From the NCBI RefSeq assembly GCF_011516735.1, contig NZ_WOSX01000007.1, positions 62,001 to 126,000 on the forward strand: a stretch of 64,000 nucleotides of DNA, read 5' to 3'. Positions within the stretch are counted from its first letter, which is position 1. The number at the start of each line of letters is the position of its first letter. Source of the stretch: Acetobacter fallax. GTDB taxonomy: Bacteria; Pseudomonadota; Alphaproteobacteria; Acetobacterales; Acetobacteraceae. This document shows, one piece after another, positions 26,470 through 34,200 of the stretch. The position numbers were made by a program, and so were the translations under genes. The notes beneath the pieces were generated by a model, which made no database searches, was not told the origin of the DNA, and saw only the letters and a list, made by a program, of their open reading frames with translations.

Positions 26470-28629
26470 TTACGATGTTGCATCGAGGCTGCGGGAGCGC
26501 AGCAGCCTCAGCGCGTTGAGGGTGACGAGAACGGTTGCCCCGGTATCGGCCGCAATGGCGATCCAGAGCCCTGTCAGCCCCGCGATGGTGGCAATCAGGA
26601 ACACTCCTTTCAGCCCAAGAGCGATCGAGACATTTTGACGAACATTTCGCATGGTCGAACGGGCGAGGCGGATCAGCGCTGGAATATCGGAGACTCTGTT
26701 CCGCAGGATGGCGGCGTCGGCTGCCTCCAGGGCAACATCGGTCCCCGAGCCGATTGCGACCCCGACAGTTGCCTGTTTGAGTGCAGGCGCGTCGTTGATG
26801 CCATCTCCGACCATCATAACACCGCCCTGCGCGGCCAGAGCCCGTATTTCGGCCAACTTCTGCTCCGGCAGCAGTTCGGCCTTGTAATGCGCCCCCAGCA
26901 TTGAGGCGATCGCGGCGGCTGTCCGGCTATTGTCGCCCGTCAGGATGACCGGCGTAATACCGAGGTTGCGTAACTGGCGCATGGCTTCTGCCGCGTCCGC
27001 GCGCGGCTCGTCACGGAGGGCAATCAACGCGAGTGCCTTGTCACCATACAAGACGGCAACGGTTTTTCCTTCCGCCTCAAGTTCGGTGGCACGTGCGGTG
27101 TCAGTAGCTGACAACGCGCCGTCGCGTACCGCCTGAAGGGGGCTGGAGATCGTGAAATCCATTCCGTCAATGCGGCCTGTCACCCCTCTTCCGGGAATTG
27201 CCCTGCTCTCCTGTGCAACGGGAATGTCGATACCCGGCCCGTTACTCTGGGCTCGGCGCAGGATAGCCTGGGCCAATGGATGGCTGGACGCGCCTTCAAC
27301 GGCGGCGGCGACAGCAAGAACCTGAGTTTCGGGCAAGCTGTCCAGCACGATGATGTCGGTGACGTCAGGCCGTCCCAGTGTGAGGGTTCCAGTCTTGTCG
27401 AGTGCGACTGTCTTCACCCGCGCAGTGGCCTCGATGACCGCTCCTCCCTTGATGAGCAGCCCGTTATGTGCCCCCAGGGCCAGCGCGGACGCTATGGCTG
27501 CGGGAACCGATATGACGAGCGCGCAGGGGCAACCAATCAGCAGAAGGGACAACCCGCGATAAACCCAGACCGACCAAGCCTGAGCAAACGCCAGTGGGGG
27601 AAGGCATACGACGACCGCCGAAAGCACGACGATCGTCGGCATGTACCAACGGCTGAAGCGGTCGATGAACCGTTGAGTCGGTGCGCGTGCCTCCTCGGCC
27701 TGCTCTACAAGATGGATGATGCGGGAGATGGTGTTGTCCGCCGCAGTGCGGGTCACGCGAACCCGCAACGCAGCTTCCGTGTTGACCGAGCCGGCGAAGA
27801 CGGCATCCGTCGGCCCACGCGACACTGGCACGCTCTCACCAGTGACCGGACTTTCATCAATGCCACTTACGCCGGAAATAATCTCTCCATCCGCCGGAAT
27901 GCGGTCTCCCGGCCGGACCAGGACCACATCGCCTAGTCGGAGTTCGACAGCAGGAACCTCCCGGATACCGGCAGTGTCTTCGCGCAAGGCGATTTTCGGT
28001 ACCAACGCTCCGAGCGCGCGGATACCATCACGGGCATGACTGACGGCAACGCCCTCAAGGAGTTCCCCGACCGCGAAGAGGAAGACGACGAGTGCAGCCT
28101 CCTGGGCCGCGCCGATAAATAGCGCACCGATCGCCGCGATCATCATCAGGGCTTCGATGGAAAACGGCTGAGCAACCCGGAGCGAGGCTAAGGCGCGGCG
28201 GGCAACCGGAAAAAGCCCTACCAGGCAGGCCCCGACAAATGGCCAGGGTTTCATCTCGTTTGGTGCGATCAGGCTGATACCCCAGGCCAGCACCAACAAA
28301 ATACCGGTCGTGACAACAAGTCGTCCCTTTCCGGTTTTATACCAGGGCGTATCAGGCGCGCCGGCGTCATTCGTCGCATCCTGAGCAAATACAATGTCAG
28401 CTACAGTGGCAGGATTGAGGCGCCGGATACCATATCCCAGGCTCCTGACCATCTCTTCGACTTTGGTCACGGAAATCGCATTCTCATCCATGGTCAGTCG
28501 CAGTTTCTGAGACACCAGGGAAATCTCTACATTCTGGACGCCTGCGATTTGACCAAGCGCGCCCTTCACCTTGCTGACACAAGCAGCACAGTCCATGCCC
28601 GTGACATCCCACTCGCGCCTGTCCGGCAT
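26470..28629 (-). CDS. P1B-type metal-exporting ATPase (ZntA/CadA-like)
   Basis: This pump moves metal ions from the cytoplasm to the periplasm. The 719-residue product has an N-terminal heavy-metal-associated domain with G-M-D-C-A-A-C (Cys14, Cys17), the membrane C-P-C motif near residue 367, the phosphorylated Asp in D-K-T-G-T near 409, a S-S-H-P-L motif, and the hinge G-D-G-I-N-D. The pattern fits the Zn/Cd/Pb group. The ATG at 28629 has AGGAGA 6 nt upstream and is preferred to an in-frame GTG 18 bp earlier. It heads the czcCBA-like operon. Confidence 0.92.
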   Translation of the reverse strand: MPDRREWDVTGMDCAACVSKVKGALGQIAGVQNVEISLVSQKLRLTMDENAISVTKVEEMVRSLGYGIRRLNPATVADIVFAQDATNDAGAPDTPWYKTGKGRLVVTTGILLVLAWGISLIAPNEMKPWPFVGACLVGLFPVARRALASLRVAQPFSIEALMMIAAIGALFIGAAQEAALVVFLFAVGELLEGVAVSHARDGIRALGALVPKIALREDTAGIREVPAVELRLGDVVLVRPGDRIPADGEIISGVSGIDESPVTGESVPVSRGPTDAVFAGSVNTEAALRVRVTRTAADNTISRIIHLVEQAEEARAPTQRFIDRFSRWYMPTIVVLSAVVVCLPPLAFAQAWSVWVYRGLSLLLIGCPCALVISVPAAIASALALGAHNGLLIKGGAVIEATARVKTVALDKTGTLTLGRPDVTDIIVLDSLPETQVLAVAAAVEGASSHPLAQAILRRAQSNGPGIDIPVAQESRAIPGRGVTGRIDGMDFTISSPLQAVRDGALSATDTARATELEAEGKTVAVLYGDKALALIALRDEPRADAAEAMRQLRNLGITPVILTGDNSRTAAAIASMLGAHYKAELLPEQKLAEIRALAAQGGVMMVGDGINDAPALKQATVGVAIGSGTDVALEAADAAILRNRVSDIPALIRLARSTMRNVRQNVSIALGLKGVFLIATIAGLTGLWIAIAADTGATVLVTLNALRLLRSRSLDATS

Positions 28630-28663
28630 CCGGATTCTCCTGTTCACCCAGCAGCGAATCCGT

Positions 28664-28694
28664 TATCTACTTCCTCTAGTCGCTAGAGGTTCAA
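28664..28694 (-). promoter_or_regulatory. MerR-type promoter/operator for the ATPase-czcCBA operon
   Basis: Read leftward, a -35 TTGAAC and a -10 TAGATA are separated by 19 bp, the overlong spacer typical of MerR-activated promoters. The spacer contains a perfect dyad, CCTCTAG and CTAGAGG around 3 bp. It sits between the ATPase gene and the divergent merR-type gene. Confidence 0.85.
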
Positions 28695-28704
28695 GGGGGC
28701 TTTT

Positions 28705-29148
28705 ATGTTCAGTATCGGAAAATTATCCGGGTCAACTGGCGTCAAGGTGCCGACCATCCGCTATTACGAGCAGATCGGCATCCTTGAGGAGCCCGACCGA
28801 AGTGAAGGAGGGCAGCGTGTCTATGGAGAGGAAGCAAAAAAACGCCTGAGTTTTATTCGCCATGCGCGGGAACTTGGATTTTCACTAGATGAAATCCGTG
28901 AATTACTAGATCTTGCTGACGATCCCAATCAAAACTGTATGGCCGCATATGAGATAGCAAAACGCCAATTGATCGAGGTCAGGAACCGTATTGCCCGCCT
29001 GACGGCTCTCCAGGGCGAATTGCAACGCATGTTGGATCAGTGTTCATGCAACACAATCGGGACCTGTCGGATCATTCAGGTCCTGAGCGATCATTCTTTA
29101 TGCACGTCAGAACATCTCGGCACGGAGGCAGGGTGCAAAGCGTCGTAA
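28705..29148 (+). CDS. MerR family metal-responsive regulator (CadR/PbrR-like)
   Basis: The 147-residue product starts with a MerR winged helix (I-G-K-L-S-G-S-T-G-V-K-V-P-T-I-R-Y-Y-E). Cys78 (in Q-N-C-M-A-A) and the C-terminal C-S-C-N-T-I-G-T-C cluster are placed like the metal-binding cysteines of CadR/PbrR regulators for Cd, Pb or Zn. It is divergent from the ATPase operon, with the 19-bp-spacer operator between them, and likely controls that operon and itself. The next gene (CDF transporter) follows in the same direction after 50 bp. Confidence 0.9.
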   Translation: MFSIGKLSGSTGVKVPTIRYYEQIGILEEPDRSEGGQRVYGEEAKKRLSFIRHARELGFSLDEIRELLDLADDPNQNCMAAYEIAKRQLIEVRNRIARLTALQGELQRMLDQCSCNTIGTCRIIQVLSDHSLCTSEHLGTEAGCKAS

Positions 29149-29198
29149 ACAAATCATCGAGTATCGCAAACGGGTCGCAGCATGCAGGAGTAGTCCCC

Positions 29199-30125
29199 AT
29201 GAACCGCACCATAAAGACCGCATGGGGCACACTTGCCGTCAGTCTGGTCGTTCTGGCCCTGAAGCTTGCCGCCTACTGGATGACGGGCAGCATCGCGCTT
29301 TACTCGGATGCGCTGGAAACAATCGTCAATGTAGCGGCCGCCGTCGGCGCGCTTATCGCCCTGTGGGTCAGCGCACAACCCGCAGACGCAAACCATCCCT
29401 ATGGCCACCAGAAAGCGGAATATCTGAGCGCGATCATCGAGGGTGGCCTCGTGCTCGCAACGGCAATTCTGATCTTCCAGGAAGCCTGGATCGGCTGGCA
29501 GCACCCGAAAGCACCGGACACGCCGCTTCTGGGCTTGGCCCTGAATGGCAGCGCCGGGGTTATAAACCTGTTCTGGGCGCTGCTACTGATCCGCAATGGC
29601 AAGCAGTGGAAGTCGCCCGCGCTCGTCGCGGGCGGCCGGCACATCCTGACGGACGTCTGGACGACCATTGCGGTCCTGATCGCTTTTGCGCTGATCCCGG
29701 TGACTGGTTGGCTCCGGCTTGACCCGGCCATCGGCGGCCTGGTCGCAGTCAATATCCTTTGGGCAGGTTATGGTGTCGTGCGGGAAGCCGTCGCCGGGCT
29801 GATGGATGAAGTCTCCGATCCCGAATTGATTTCACGCCTGGACCGGACGATCGCAGGGAATGCATCAGGGGCGATCGAAGCCCACGACGTGCGGGCGCGT
29901 GTCGCGGGCAACACGACATTCATTGAATTTCATCTCGTGGTCCCGACGGGGATGACCGTCGGCAGGGCGCATGAGATCTGCGACCACATCGAGCACGCAC
30001 TCAGGACACAGCTCGGGCAGGCTGTGATCAACATTCACATCGAGCCCGAGGAGAAGGCGAAGCATGGCGACGTCATCATTCTGGACCGACACGCACACGT
30101 CAAAAATCGCGAAGAACTGATTTAG
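29199..30125 (+). CDS. Cation diffusion facilitator (CDF) metal exporter
   Basis: This is an inner-membrane proton/divalent cation antiporter of 308 residues. Helix 2 carries S-D-A-L-E-T-I-V-N, the loop after it has H-P-Y-G-H-Q-K-A-E (conserved in Fe/Zn-type CDFs), and the cytoplasmic C-terminal domain contains H-D-V-R-A-R and I-N-I-H-I-E-P, the usual metal-binding fold. The ATG at 29199 has AGGAG upstream; a longer frame begins inside merR and lacks similarity. It is downstream of the merR-type gene and is probably part of the same metal response. Confidence 0.9.
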   Translation: MNRTIKTAWGTLAVSLVVLALKLAAYWMTGSIALYSDALETIVNVAAAVGALIALWVSAQPADANHPYGHQKAEYLSAIIEGGLVLATAILIFQEAWIGWQHPKAPDTPLLGLALNGSAGVINLFWALLLIRNGKQWKSPALVAGGRHILTDVWTTIAVLIAFALIPVTGWLRLDPAIGGLVAVNILWAGYGVVREAVAGLMDEVSDPELISRLDRTIAGNASGAIEAHDVRARVAGNTTFIEFHLVVPTGMTVGRAHEICDHIEHALRTQLGQAVINIHIEPEEKAKHGDVIILDRHAHVKNREELI

Positions 30126-30479
30126 CCGCAGCAGGACTTTCGCTCGGCCTGAACCGCCGGGCGCGGAGCCGCTCCGTAATCCGCAGCGTATCCACTCCAA
30201 AGCCGCGTTTGCCAAACCTTGTGGTGTCTGCCCCGTGGCGGCATCGAACTGGCCACCTCTAAATGGGTCAATTGGATCAATAATCGTTGCCTTCTGTCAT
30301 CCATTGGAAACATCCCGCCAGAAGTGGCTGAGGCACGTTTCCATGCACAACAGAAATCGCATGCATTGGCCGCTTAAACCGGATAGAAAACGTCTCCGAA
30401 AACCCGGGGCCATTCAAATGGCGGGATATGGTGATCGTGGAGTGGCTGCTTCACGATCCTGACTGGAAAGTATGTAACA
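30126..30479. other. 354-bp stretch between CDF gene and YnfA-like gene
   Basis: It contains no complete gene. It holds the C-terminal remnant of an IS3-type transposase (annotated separately) and the region upstream of the next gene. Confidence 0.6.
30246..30377 (+). pseudogene. Remnant of IS3-family transposase (OrfB C-terminus)
   Basis: One frame reads E-L-A-T-S-K-W-V-N-W-I-N-N-R, then S-I-G-N-I-P-P-E-V-A-E-A-R-F-H, and stops at TAA. This matches the conserved end of IS3-group transposases (W-V-x-W-x-N-x-R ... I-G-N-I-P-P-x-E-A-E). Only about 43 codons remain; the catalytic D-D-E part is gone and no inverted repeats were seen. It marks an old insertion and deletion in the cargo region. 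Confidence 0.75.
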
Positions 30480-30812
30480 GTGGGGTTTGTGCTACCTTTC
30501 ATCATCTATGTCGTCGCGGGTTTTGCAGAGATCGGCGGATGCTTCGCCTTCTGGAGCTGGCTCCGGCTGGGGCGTTCGCCGCTGGTTCTCGTTCCGGGCA
30601 TGGTGTCGCTGGTCCTGTTCGCCTTTCTGCTGACCCGTATCGATACGGATACGGCGGGGCGGGCCTATGCAGCCTATGGCGGCGTCTACATCACCGCCTC
30701 GCTCATGTGGATGCGACTGGTCGAGGGGCGCACCCCGGACCGGTGGGAGATTGTTGGTGCCCTAGTGTGCCTCGGCGGGGCCAGCCTGATCCTGTTCGCG
30801 CCCCGGACGTAA
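30480..30812 (+). CDS. UPF0060 (YnfA-like) small membrane protein
   Basis: The 110-residue product has four predicted membrane helices and the family signature [13 protein letters not shown] with [11 protein letters not shown] near residue 61. YnfA-type proteins belong to the small-multidrug-resistance-like superfamily, and homologues often sit next to metal genes. The start is GTG. It converges with the CDF-like gene at 30823. Confidence 0.9.
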   Translation: MGFVLPFIIYVVAGFAEIGGCFAFWSWLRLGRSPLVLVPGMVSLVLFAFLLTRIDTDTAGRAYAAYGGVYITASLMWMRLVEGRTPDRWEIVGALVCLGGASLILFAPRT

Positions 30813-30822
30813 ATTGAGGGGG

Positions 30823-31428
30823 CTATGCTGCCGCGCGGTGCTCATTGCGCGCGGCCTGCCAGACTTCGCGGGCGGCGTCGGCGTTCATCGCGGCGATACC
30901 GAGCCCGACAAGTAGGTCCGGCCATGCGGCGTGCCACAGAAAGGCCGTGACCAGGCCTGCGACGATGATCGCGATATTGGCCAGCACGTCGTTGCGCGCC
31001 GACAGGAAGGCAGCGCGCGTCAGACTGCCTGCATGATAGCGATAGCGGGTCAGCATGAGCGCACAGGAGAAATTTACCACAAGCGCCCCCAATCCTGTCA
31101 CCGACAGGACGAGCGGCTGGGGCGGTGTCGGAAGATTGAATTTTTGCCATGCGGTCCAGAGCGTCGCGAGCGCCGGAACCAGCAGGATAGCGGCAAGGGC
31201 CATTCCGACCCGCGCCCGGCTGCGCGCCGTCCAGCCGAGTGCCGCTACGATCAGGAAATTGACGGAGGCGTCTTCCAGGAAATCGACGCTATCCGCGAAC
31301 AGGGAGACCGAGCCGATGGCAAGCGCTACCGTGAATTCGATGCCAAAATAGGCAAGATTCAGAAGTCCCACGAGAGAGATGACCCGTCGCAGGGTGCCGG
31401 CCATGTCGTTCGGTGGTGTGGAATTCAT
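30823..31428 (-). CDS. Short CDF-like cation transporter
   Basis: This is a 201-residue membrane protein with about six helices. Helix 2 has F-A-D-S-V-D-F-L-E-D-A-S-V-N and helix 5 has S-A-R-N-D-V-L-A-N-I, the paired Asp-containing motifs of CDF transporters. It lacks the cytoplasmic C-terminal domain, so it is about 100 residues shorter than ordinary CDFs; this compact form is known beside MerR regulators. It lies 61 bp downstream of a merR-type gene on the same strand and is probably expressed with it. The likely role is zinc or cadmium efflux. Confidence 0.82.
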   Translation of the reverse strand: MNSTPPNDMAGTLRRVISLVGLLNLAYFGIEFTVALAIGSVSLFADSVDFLEDASVNFLIVAALGWTARSRARVGMALAAILLVPALATLWTAWQKFNLPTPPQPLVLSVTGLGALVVNFSCALMLTRYRYHAGSLTRAAFLSARNDVLANIAIIVAGLVTAFLWHAAWPDLLVGLGIAAMNADAAREVWQAARNEHRAAA

Positions 31429-31489
31429 CGTTTTTATCTCTTTCGTTCTATCAGGTTTCTCCCATCCGAAGATGGATTATAGGCGAAGA

Positions 31490-31939
31490 TCAGACCGCAC
31501 TTTCGCAGCATGCGCGGTTCCCCGCCGGCTCGATGGTGGCAAGTTCGTCAAGAATCACGCACTCGGAGCCGGGACCGCCGGCGCATTGTGCGTCGCAGGT
31601 CGCGACGAACCCGGCGATGCTTTTCTCGAGCGCCTTCAATTCGCGCAACTTCGCCCGGACGTCCATCAGGTGAGTATGCGCGAGGTCGCGGGCTTCCGCA
31701 CAGGATCGCGTACGGTCCTGTACCAATTCGACCAATGCCCGAACCTGATCGATCGAAAAGCCAAACGCCCGGCAGCGCCGAATGAAGGTAAGCCGTCGAA
31801 CATCGTCTTCAGCATAACGCCGCTGATTGCCTTCCTGTCGTTCCGGACGTGGAAGCAGGCCGATCTCTTCATAATAGCGGATCGTGGGGGCATTGGTACG
31901 GGTGCGCTCGGCCAACTCGCCGATCTTGTATCCGGGCAT
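31490..31939 (-). CDS. MerR family heavy-metal-responsive regulator
   Basis: The 149-residue product has a MerR HTH (I-G-E-L-A-E-R-T, then T-I-R-Y-Y-E-E-I-G-L-L-P), a dimerisation helix, and cysteines at S-C-A-E-A-R, C-D-A-Q-C, S-E-C-V and a terminal A-C-C-E. This is an unusually Cys-rich effector end, suited to a thiophilic metal. It is divergent from the 32046 operon, with a 19-bp-spacer operator between, and lies upstream of the short CDF-like gene. It likely controls both sides. Confidence 0.9.
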   Translation of the reverse strand: MPGYKIGELAERTRTNAPTIRYYEEIGLLPRPERQEGNQRRYAEDDVRRLTFIRRCRAFGFSIDQVRALVELVQDRTRSCAEARDLAHTHLMDVRAKLRELKALEKSIAGFVATCDAQCAGGPGSECVILDELATIEPAGNRACCESAV

Positions 31940-31965
31940 GGGGGGAAACTCGCGTAAAAAATATC

Positions 31966-31996
31966 TTGAACCTCAAGTTACTTGAACTCGTAAACA
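31966..31996 (+). promoter_or_regulatory. MerR-type promoter/operator for the 32046 operon
   Basis: A -35 TTGAAC and a -10 TAAACA are separated by 19 bp. The spacer holds TCAAGT and ACTTGA around a single T, close to the CueR/ZntR-type consensus. It faces right, towards the Cys-protein/MerT-like pair. Confidence 0.8.
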
Positions 31997-32045
31997 AGCG
32001 CCAGACCGTCACGCGAACGGGCGGAACGGCATCGAGGAGAGTATC

Positions 32046-32423
32046 GTGACGAAGCCAAACGAGCCTGCCCCACTTGCCTGCACACTGGAGAACAGCGATC
32101 TGGCGAGGCGGCTGGAGTGGATCGCCAGTCTCAACGCCAGGGCGCTTCGGTCAGCGCACCGAGATGGTCTTCATCTCGTGCTGGATTATGATCCTGCCGC
32201 ACGGGACGATATCGCGCGTATGGTCGAAGGCGAACGAACCTGTTGCGCGTTCCTCGCGTTTGACATCGCTGAACGTATGGATGCGCTGACTCTGACGATT
32301 ACTGCCCCGGAGTATGCGCGTGAGGCTGCGGAAACGCTGCTTGAGCAGTTTGCGTCGCGCAGTCAGCCAGCAACCGCGCCGATGAAAAAGACCTGCGGGT
32401 GCGCGGCGGAGTGCGGCGCATGA
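32046..32423 (+). CDS. Cys-containing cytoplasmic protein in MerR-controlled operon
   Basis: The 125-residue product has no signal peptide or membrane segment. It has E-R-T-C-C-A-F-L near residue 65 and a C-terminal K-K-T-C-G-C-A-A-E-C, both likely thiol metal sites. The start is GTG with GGAGAG 6 nt upstream. It directly follows the MerR-type promoter and overlaps the MerT-like gene by 4 bp. I do not know a named family; a soluble metal-binding or delivery role for the membrane partner is inferred. Confidence 0.65.
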   Translation: MTKPNEPAPLACTLENSDLARRLEWIASLNARALRSAHRDGLHLVLDYDPAARDDIARMVEGERTCCAFLAFDIAERMDALTLTITAPEYAREAAETLLEQFASRSQPATAPMKKTCGCAAECGA

Positions 32424-32776
32424 GCGAGGCGAGCGCATCGGGAAACAAGGCGGCCAGCGCGGTTGCCATGACGGCGTCCAGTGCGGCGCTGGCCTGCGGC
32501 GTGTGCTGCGTCGTGCCGCTCGCGCTGCCGGCCGCGATCCTCGGGTCAGTAGGCGGTATTCTCGCCTGGTTCGCCAACGCCTATCGCTGGCTGACGCCGG
32601 TCGCGATCCTGGCGGTTGCTGTCGGTTGGTTCTGGGTGGGTTATCAGGCGTACCAGACAGGACACAGGCCTGGCTGGCAGACGCTCGGCATCATGGGGTT
32701 CGCCACGATCATGGGGTGTCTTGCATGGCTCTGGCCACGGATCGAGCCGGTGGCGATTGGGTTCTTGCGCGGGTAG
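32420..32776 (+). CDS. MerT-like small membrane transporter
   Basis: The 118-residue product has three predicted membrane helices. The first contains A-C-G-V-C-C-V-V-P-L-A-L-P, which resembles the vicinal Cys-Cys of MerT (S-S-C-C-L-L-P-L-A). The ATG overlaps the upstream stop (ATGA). No merA, merP or merB is nearby, so this is not a standard mercury-reduction operon. Transport of Hg or another thiophilic ion is likely, direction unknown. Confidence 0.72.
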   Translation: MSEASASGNKAASAVAMTASSAALACGVCCVVPLALPAAILGSVGGILAWFANAYRWLTPVAILAVAVGWFWVGYQAYQTGHRPGWQTLGIMGFATIMGCLAWLWPRIEPVAIGFLRG

Positions 32777-32843
32777 CCTGCCGCGGATCGGACGCCATTA
32801 TTGGACCCACGCCAAGACCTTAACCGCCTCCCGGAACGATACG

Positions 32844-33266
32844 TCACGGGTTGGGCGTGCTTCCGATCGCAGAGGCACCCAGCATATCGAGCACCGGGCA
32901 AGTCAGGGCCTCCGACTCACGGCATTGTTCGATGCTTGTTGTCAGGAGCGATGCGAGCCGTTGCAGGTCGGAGATCTTGCTCTGGATGTCGCCCAGATGA
33001 GCTATGGCGAGTGTTCTGACCTCGTCGCAGGAGGGTAGGCCGGGTTCTGCCAAGGCGAGCAGGGTTCTGATTTCCTCGATGTCGAAACCAAGATCCCGCG
33101 CGCGTCGGACGAATGACAGGCGCCTGACATCCTCGGCCCGATAATGGCGATAGCCATTACGCGCCCTTCGCGGCGCGGGAATGAGGCCGATGCGCTCATA
33201 GTAGCGCACCGTCTCCAGATGAACGCCGGTTTCCGATGCCAGCTTGCCGATCGTGATGGCGACCAT
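32844..33266 (-). CDS. MerR family metal-responsive regulator
   Basis: The 140-residue product has the MerR HTH (I-G-K-L-A-S-E-T-G-V-H-L-E-T-V-R-Y-Y-E-R) and cysteines at P-S-C-D-E-V, E-Q-C-R-E-S and L-T-C-P-V, arranged like MerR/CadR-type sensors. It is divergent from merT, with a perfect-dyad, 19-bp-spacer operator between the two, and its 3' end converges with the MerT-like gene at 32420. It likely represses and activates the merT/GDCCVxC operon. Confidence 0.9.
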   Translation of the reverse strand: MVAITIGKLASETGVHLETVRYYERIGLIPAPRRARNGYRHYRAEDVRRLSFVRRARDLGFDIEEIRTLLALAEPGLPSCDEVRTLAIAHLGDIQSKISDLQRLASLLTTSIEQCRESEALTCPVLDMLGASAIGSTPNP

Positions 33267-33281
33267 GCGTCACTCCTGCTC

Positions 33282-33312
33282 TTGAGTCCGTAGCCACTAC
33301 GGGGTGTAGCAT
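33282..33312 (+). promoter_or_regulatory. MerR-type promoter/operator for the merT operon
   Basis: A -35 TTGAGT and a -10 TAGCAT are spaced 19 bp apart. The spacer contains CCGTAG and CTACGG around CCA, a perfect dyad. It faces merT. Confidence 0.85.
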
Positions 33313-33342
33313 GAAGCGCGACGCAATGGGAAAGTGACGATC

Positions 33343-33768
33343 ATGGATGAGACGGCGGACCTGCCTCAACGAACATCACGTAGCCGCATGGGCATGGAAA
33401 GAGGTGGAGTCCTGTGTGTCGCGGGCGGTATGGCCGCCGGTGTGGGTGCGCTGATCGCGTCGTCCTGCTGCCTCATTCCGCTCGCCTTCGCTTCTCTGGG
33501 CGCCGGTGCGGGGGTTTTCAGTGTTCTGTCGAGACTTGCGCCATGGCGCGTGCCATTGATTGCGCTGGCGGTCGCGGCGCTGGTCAGCGCCTGGGCGCTC
33601 AATCGGCGGCAGGCCAGGGTCTGTTGTGCGGGTGTGGAAAGTGGGTCTATCCGGCGACGCATCGGGGTTATCCAGATGCTATCCTTTGCCACCGCGCTCA
33701 TCGTGCTGGCGGCATTGGTGTGGCCACGCCTGGAACCCGTCCTGCTCAGGAGCCTGTCTGTAAGATGA
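33343..33768 (+). CDS. merT: MerT-type mercuric transport protein
   Basis: The product is about 141 residues with the MerT signature A-S-S-C-C-L-I-P-L-A-F in helix 1 and further helices near the middle and end. A second Cys pair (R-V-C-C-A-G-V) lies in the loop after helix 2, as in MerT. The ATG at 33343 is used; an in-frame GTG at 33334 is possible. It is under a MerR-type operator and overlaps the next small gene by 4 bp. merP and merA are absent. Confidence 0.82.
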   Translation: MDETADLPQRTSRSRMGMERGGVLCVAGGMAAGVGALIASSCCLIPLAFASLGAGAGVFSVLSRLAPWRVPLIALAVAALVSAWALNRRQARVCCAGVESGSIRRRIGVIQMLSFATALIVLAALVWPRLEPVLLRSLSVR

Positions 33769-33989
33769 TTCGGCCTGCCTCGCTTCTGACCTGTCCCGCA
33801 TGTGGCCAGCAATCACTGGAAACCATGCCGACCGATGCCTGCCAGTTCTTTTACGATTGCCCGCATTGTGGCGTCGTCTTGAAACCGAAGCCGGGGGATT
33901 GCTGCGTCTTCTGCTCCTATGGCGACGTTCCTTGCCCGCCGGTTCAGGAACATGGGCGACTGGCATGCTGCGGAGACGGTTCGACATAG
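33765..33989 (+). CDS. GDCCVxC-domain small protein
   Basis: The 74-residue product carries two Cys-x2-Cys pairs (L-T-C-P-A-C and D-C-P-H-C) and the family motif G-D-C-C-V-F-C near residue 50, ending A-C-C-G. Members with selenocysteine exist; here all positions are Cys. With 11 Cys in 74 residues it is probably a metal-binding or thiol-redox protein. It is coupled to merT by an ATGA overlap, so a role handing over mercury or a similar ion is inferred. Confidence 0.8.
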   Translation: MIRPASLLTCPACGQQSLETMPTDACQFFYDCPHCGVVLKPKPGDCCVFCSYGDVPCPPVQEHGRLACCGDGST

Positions 33990-34200
33990 ACCTGGGGCGG
34001 CAGCGGCGATGAAGTAATGGTGTCGTCCTGGCCAGTAATGTGACGATCGCCGTTTGACGGTGCGGTCCATGCATCGTGTATCCATTTGGAAAACCGGCAC
34101 GTTATCATCAAAATCGAAGCGTAGAGCGCGGGCGGTAGTCTGCTCATCGCTTGCAGCGGGGCCCATTCTCGATTGAGCCACCGTGCGGTAGGATCGGGCC

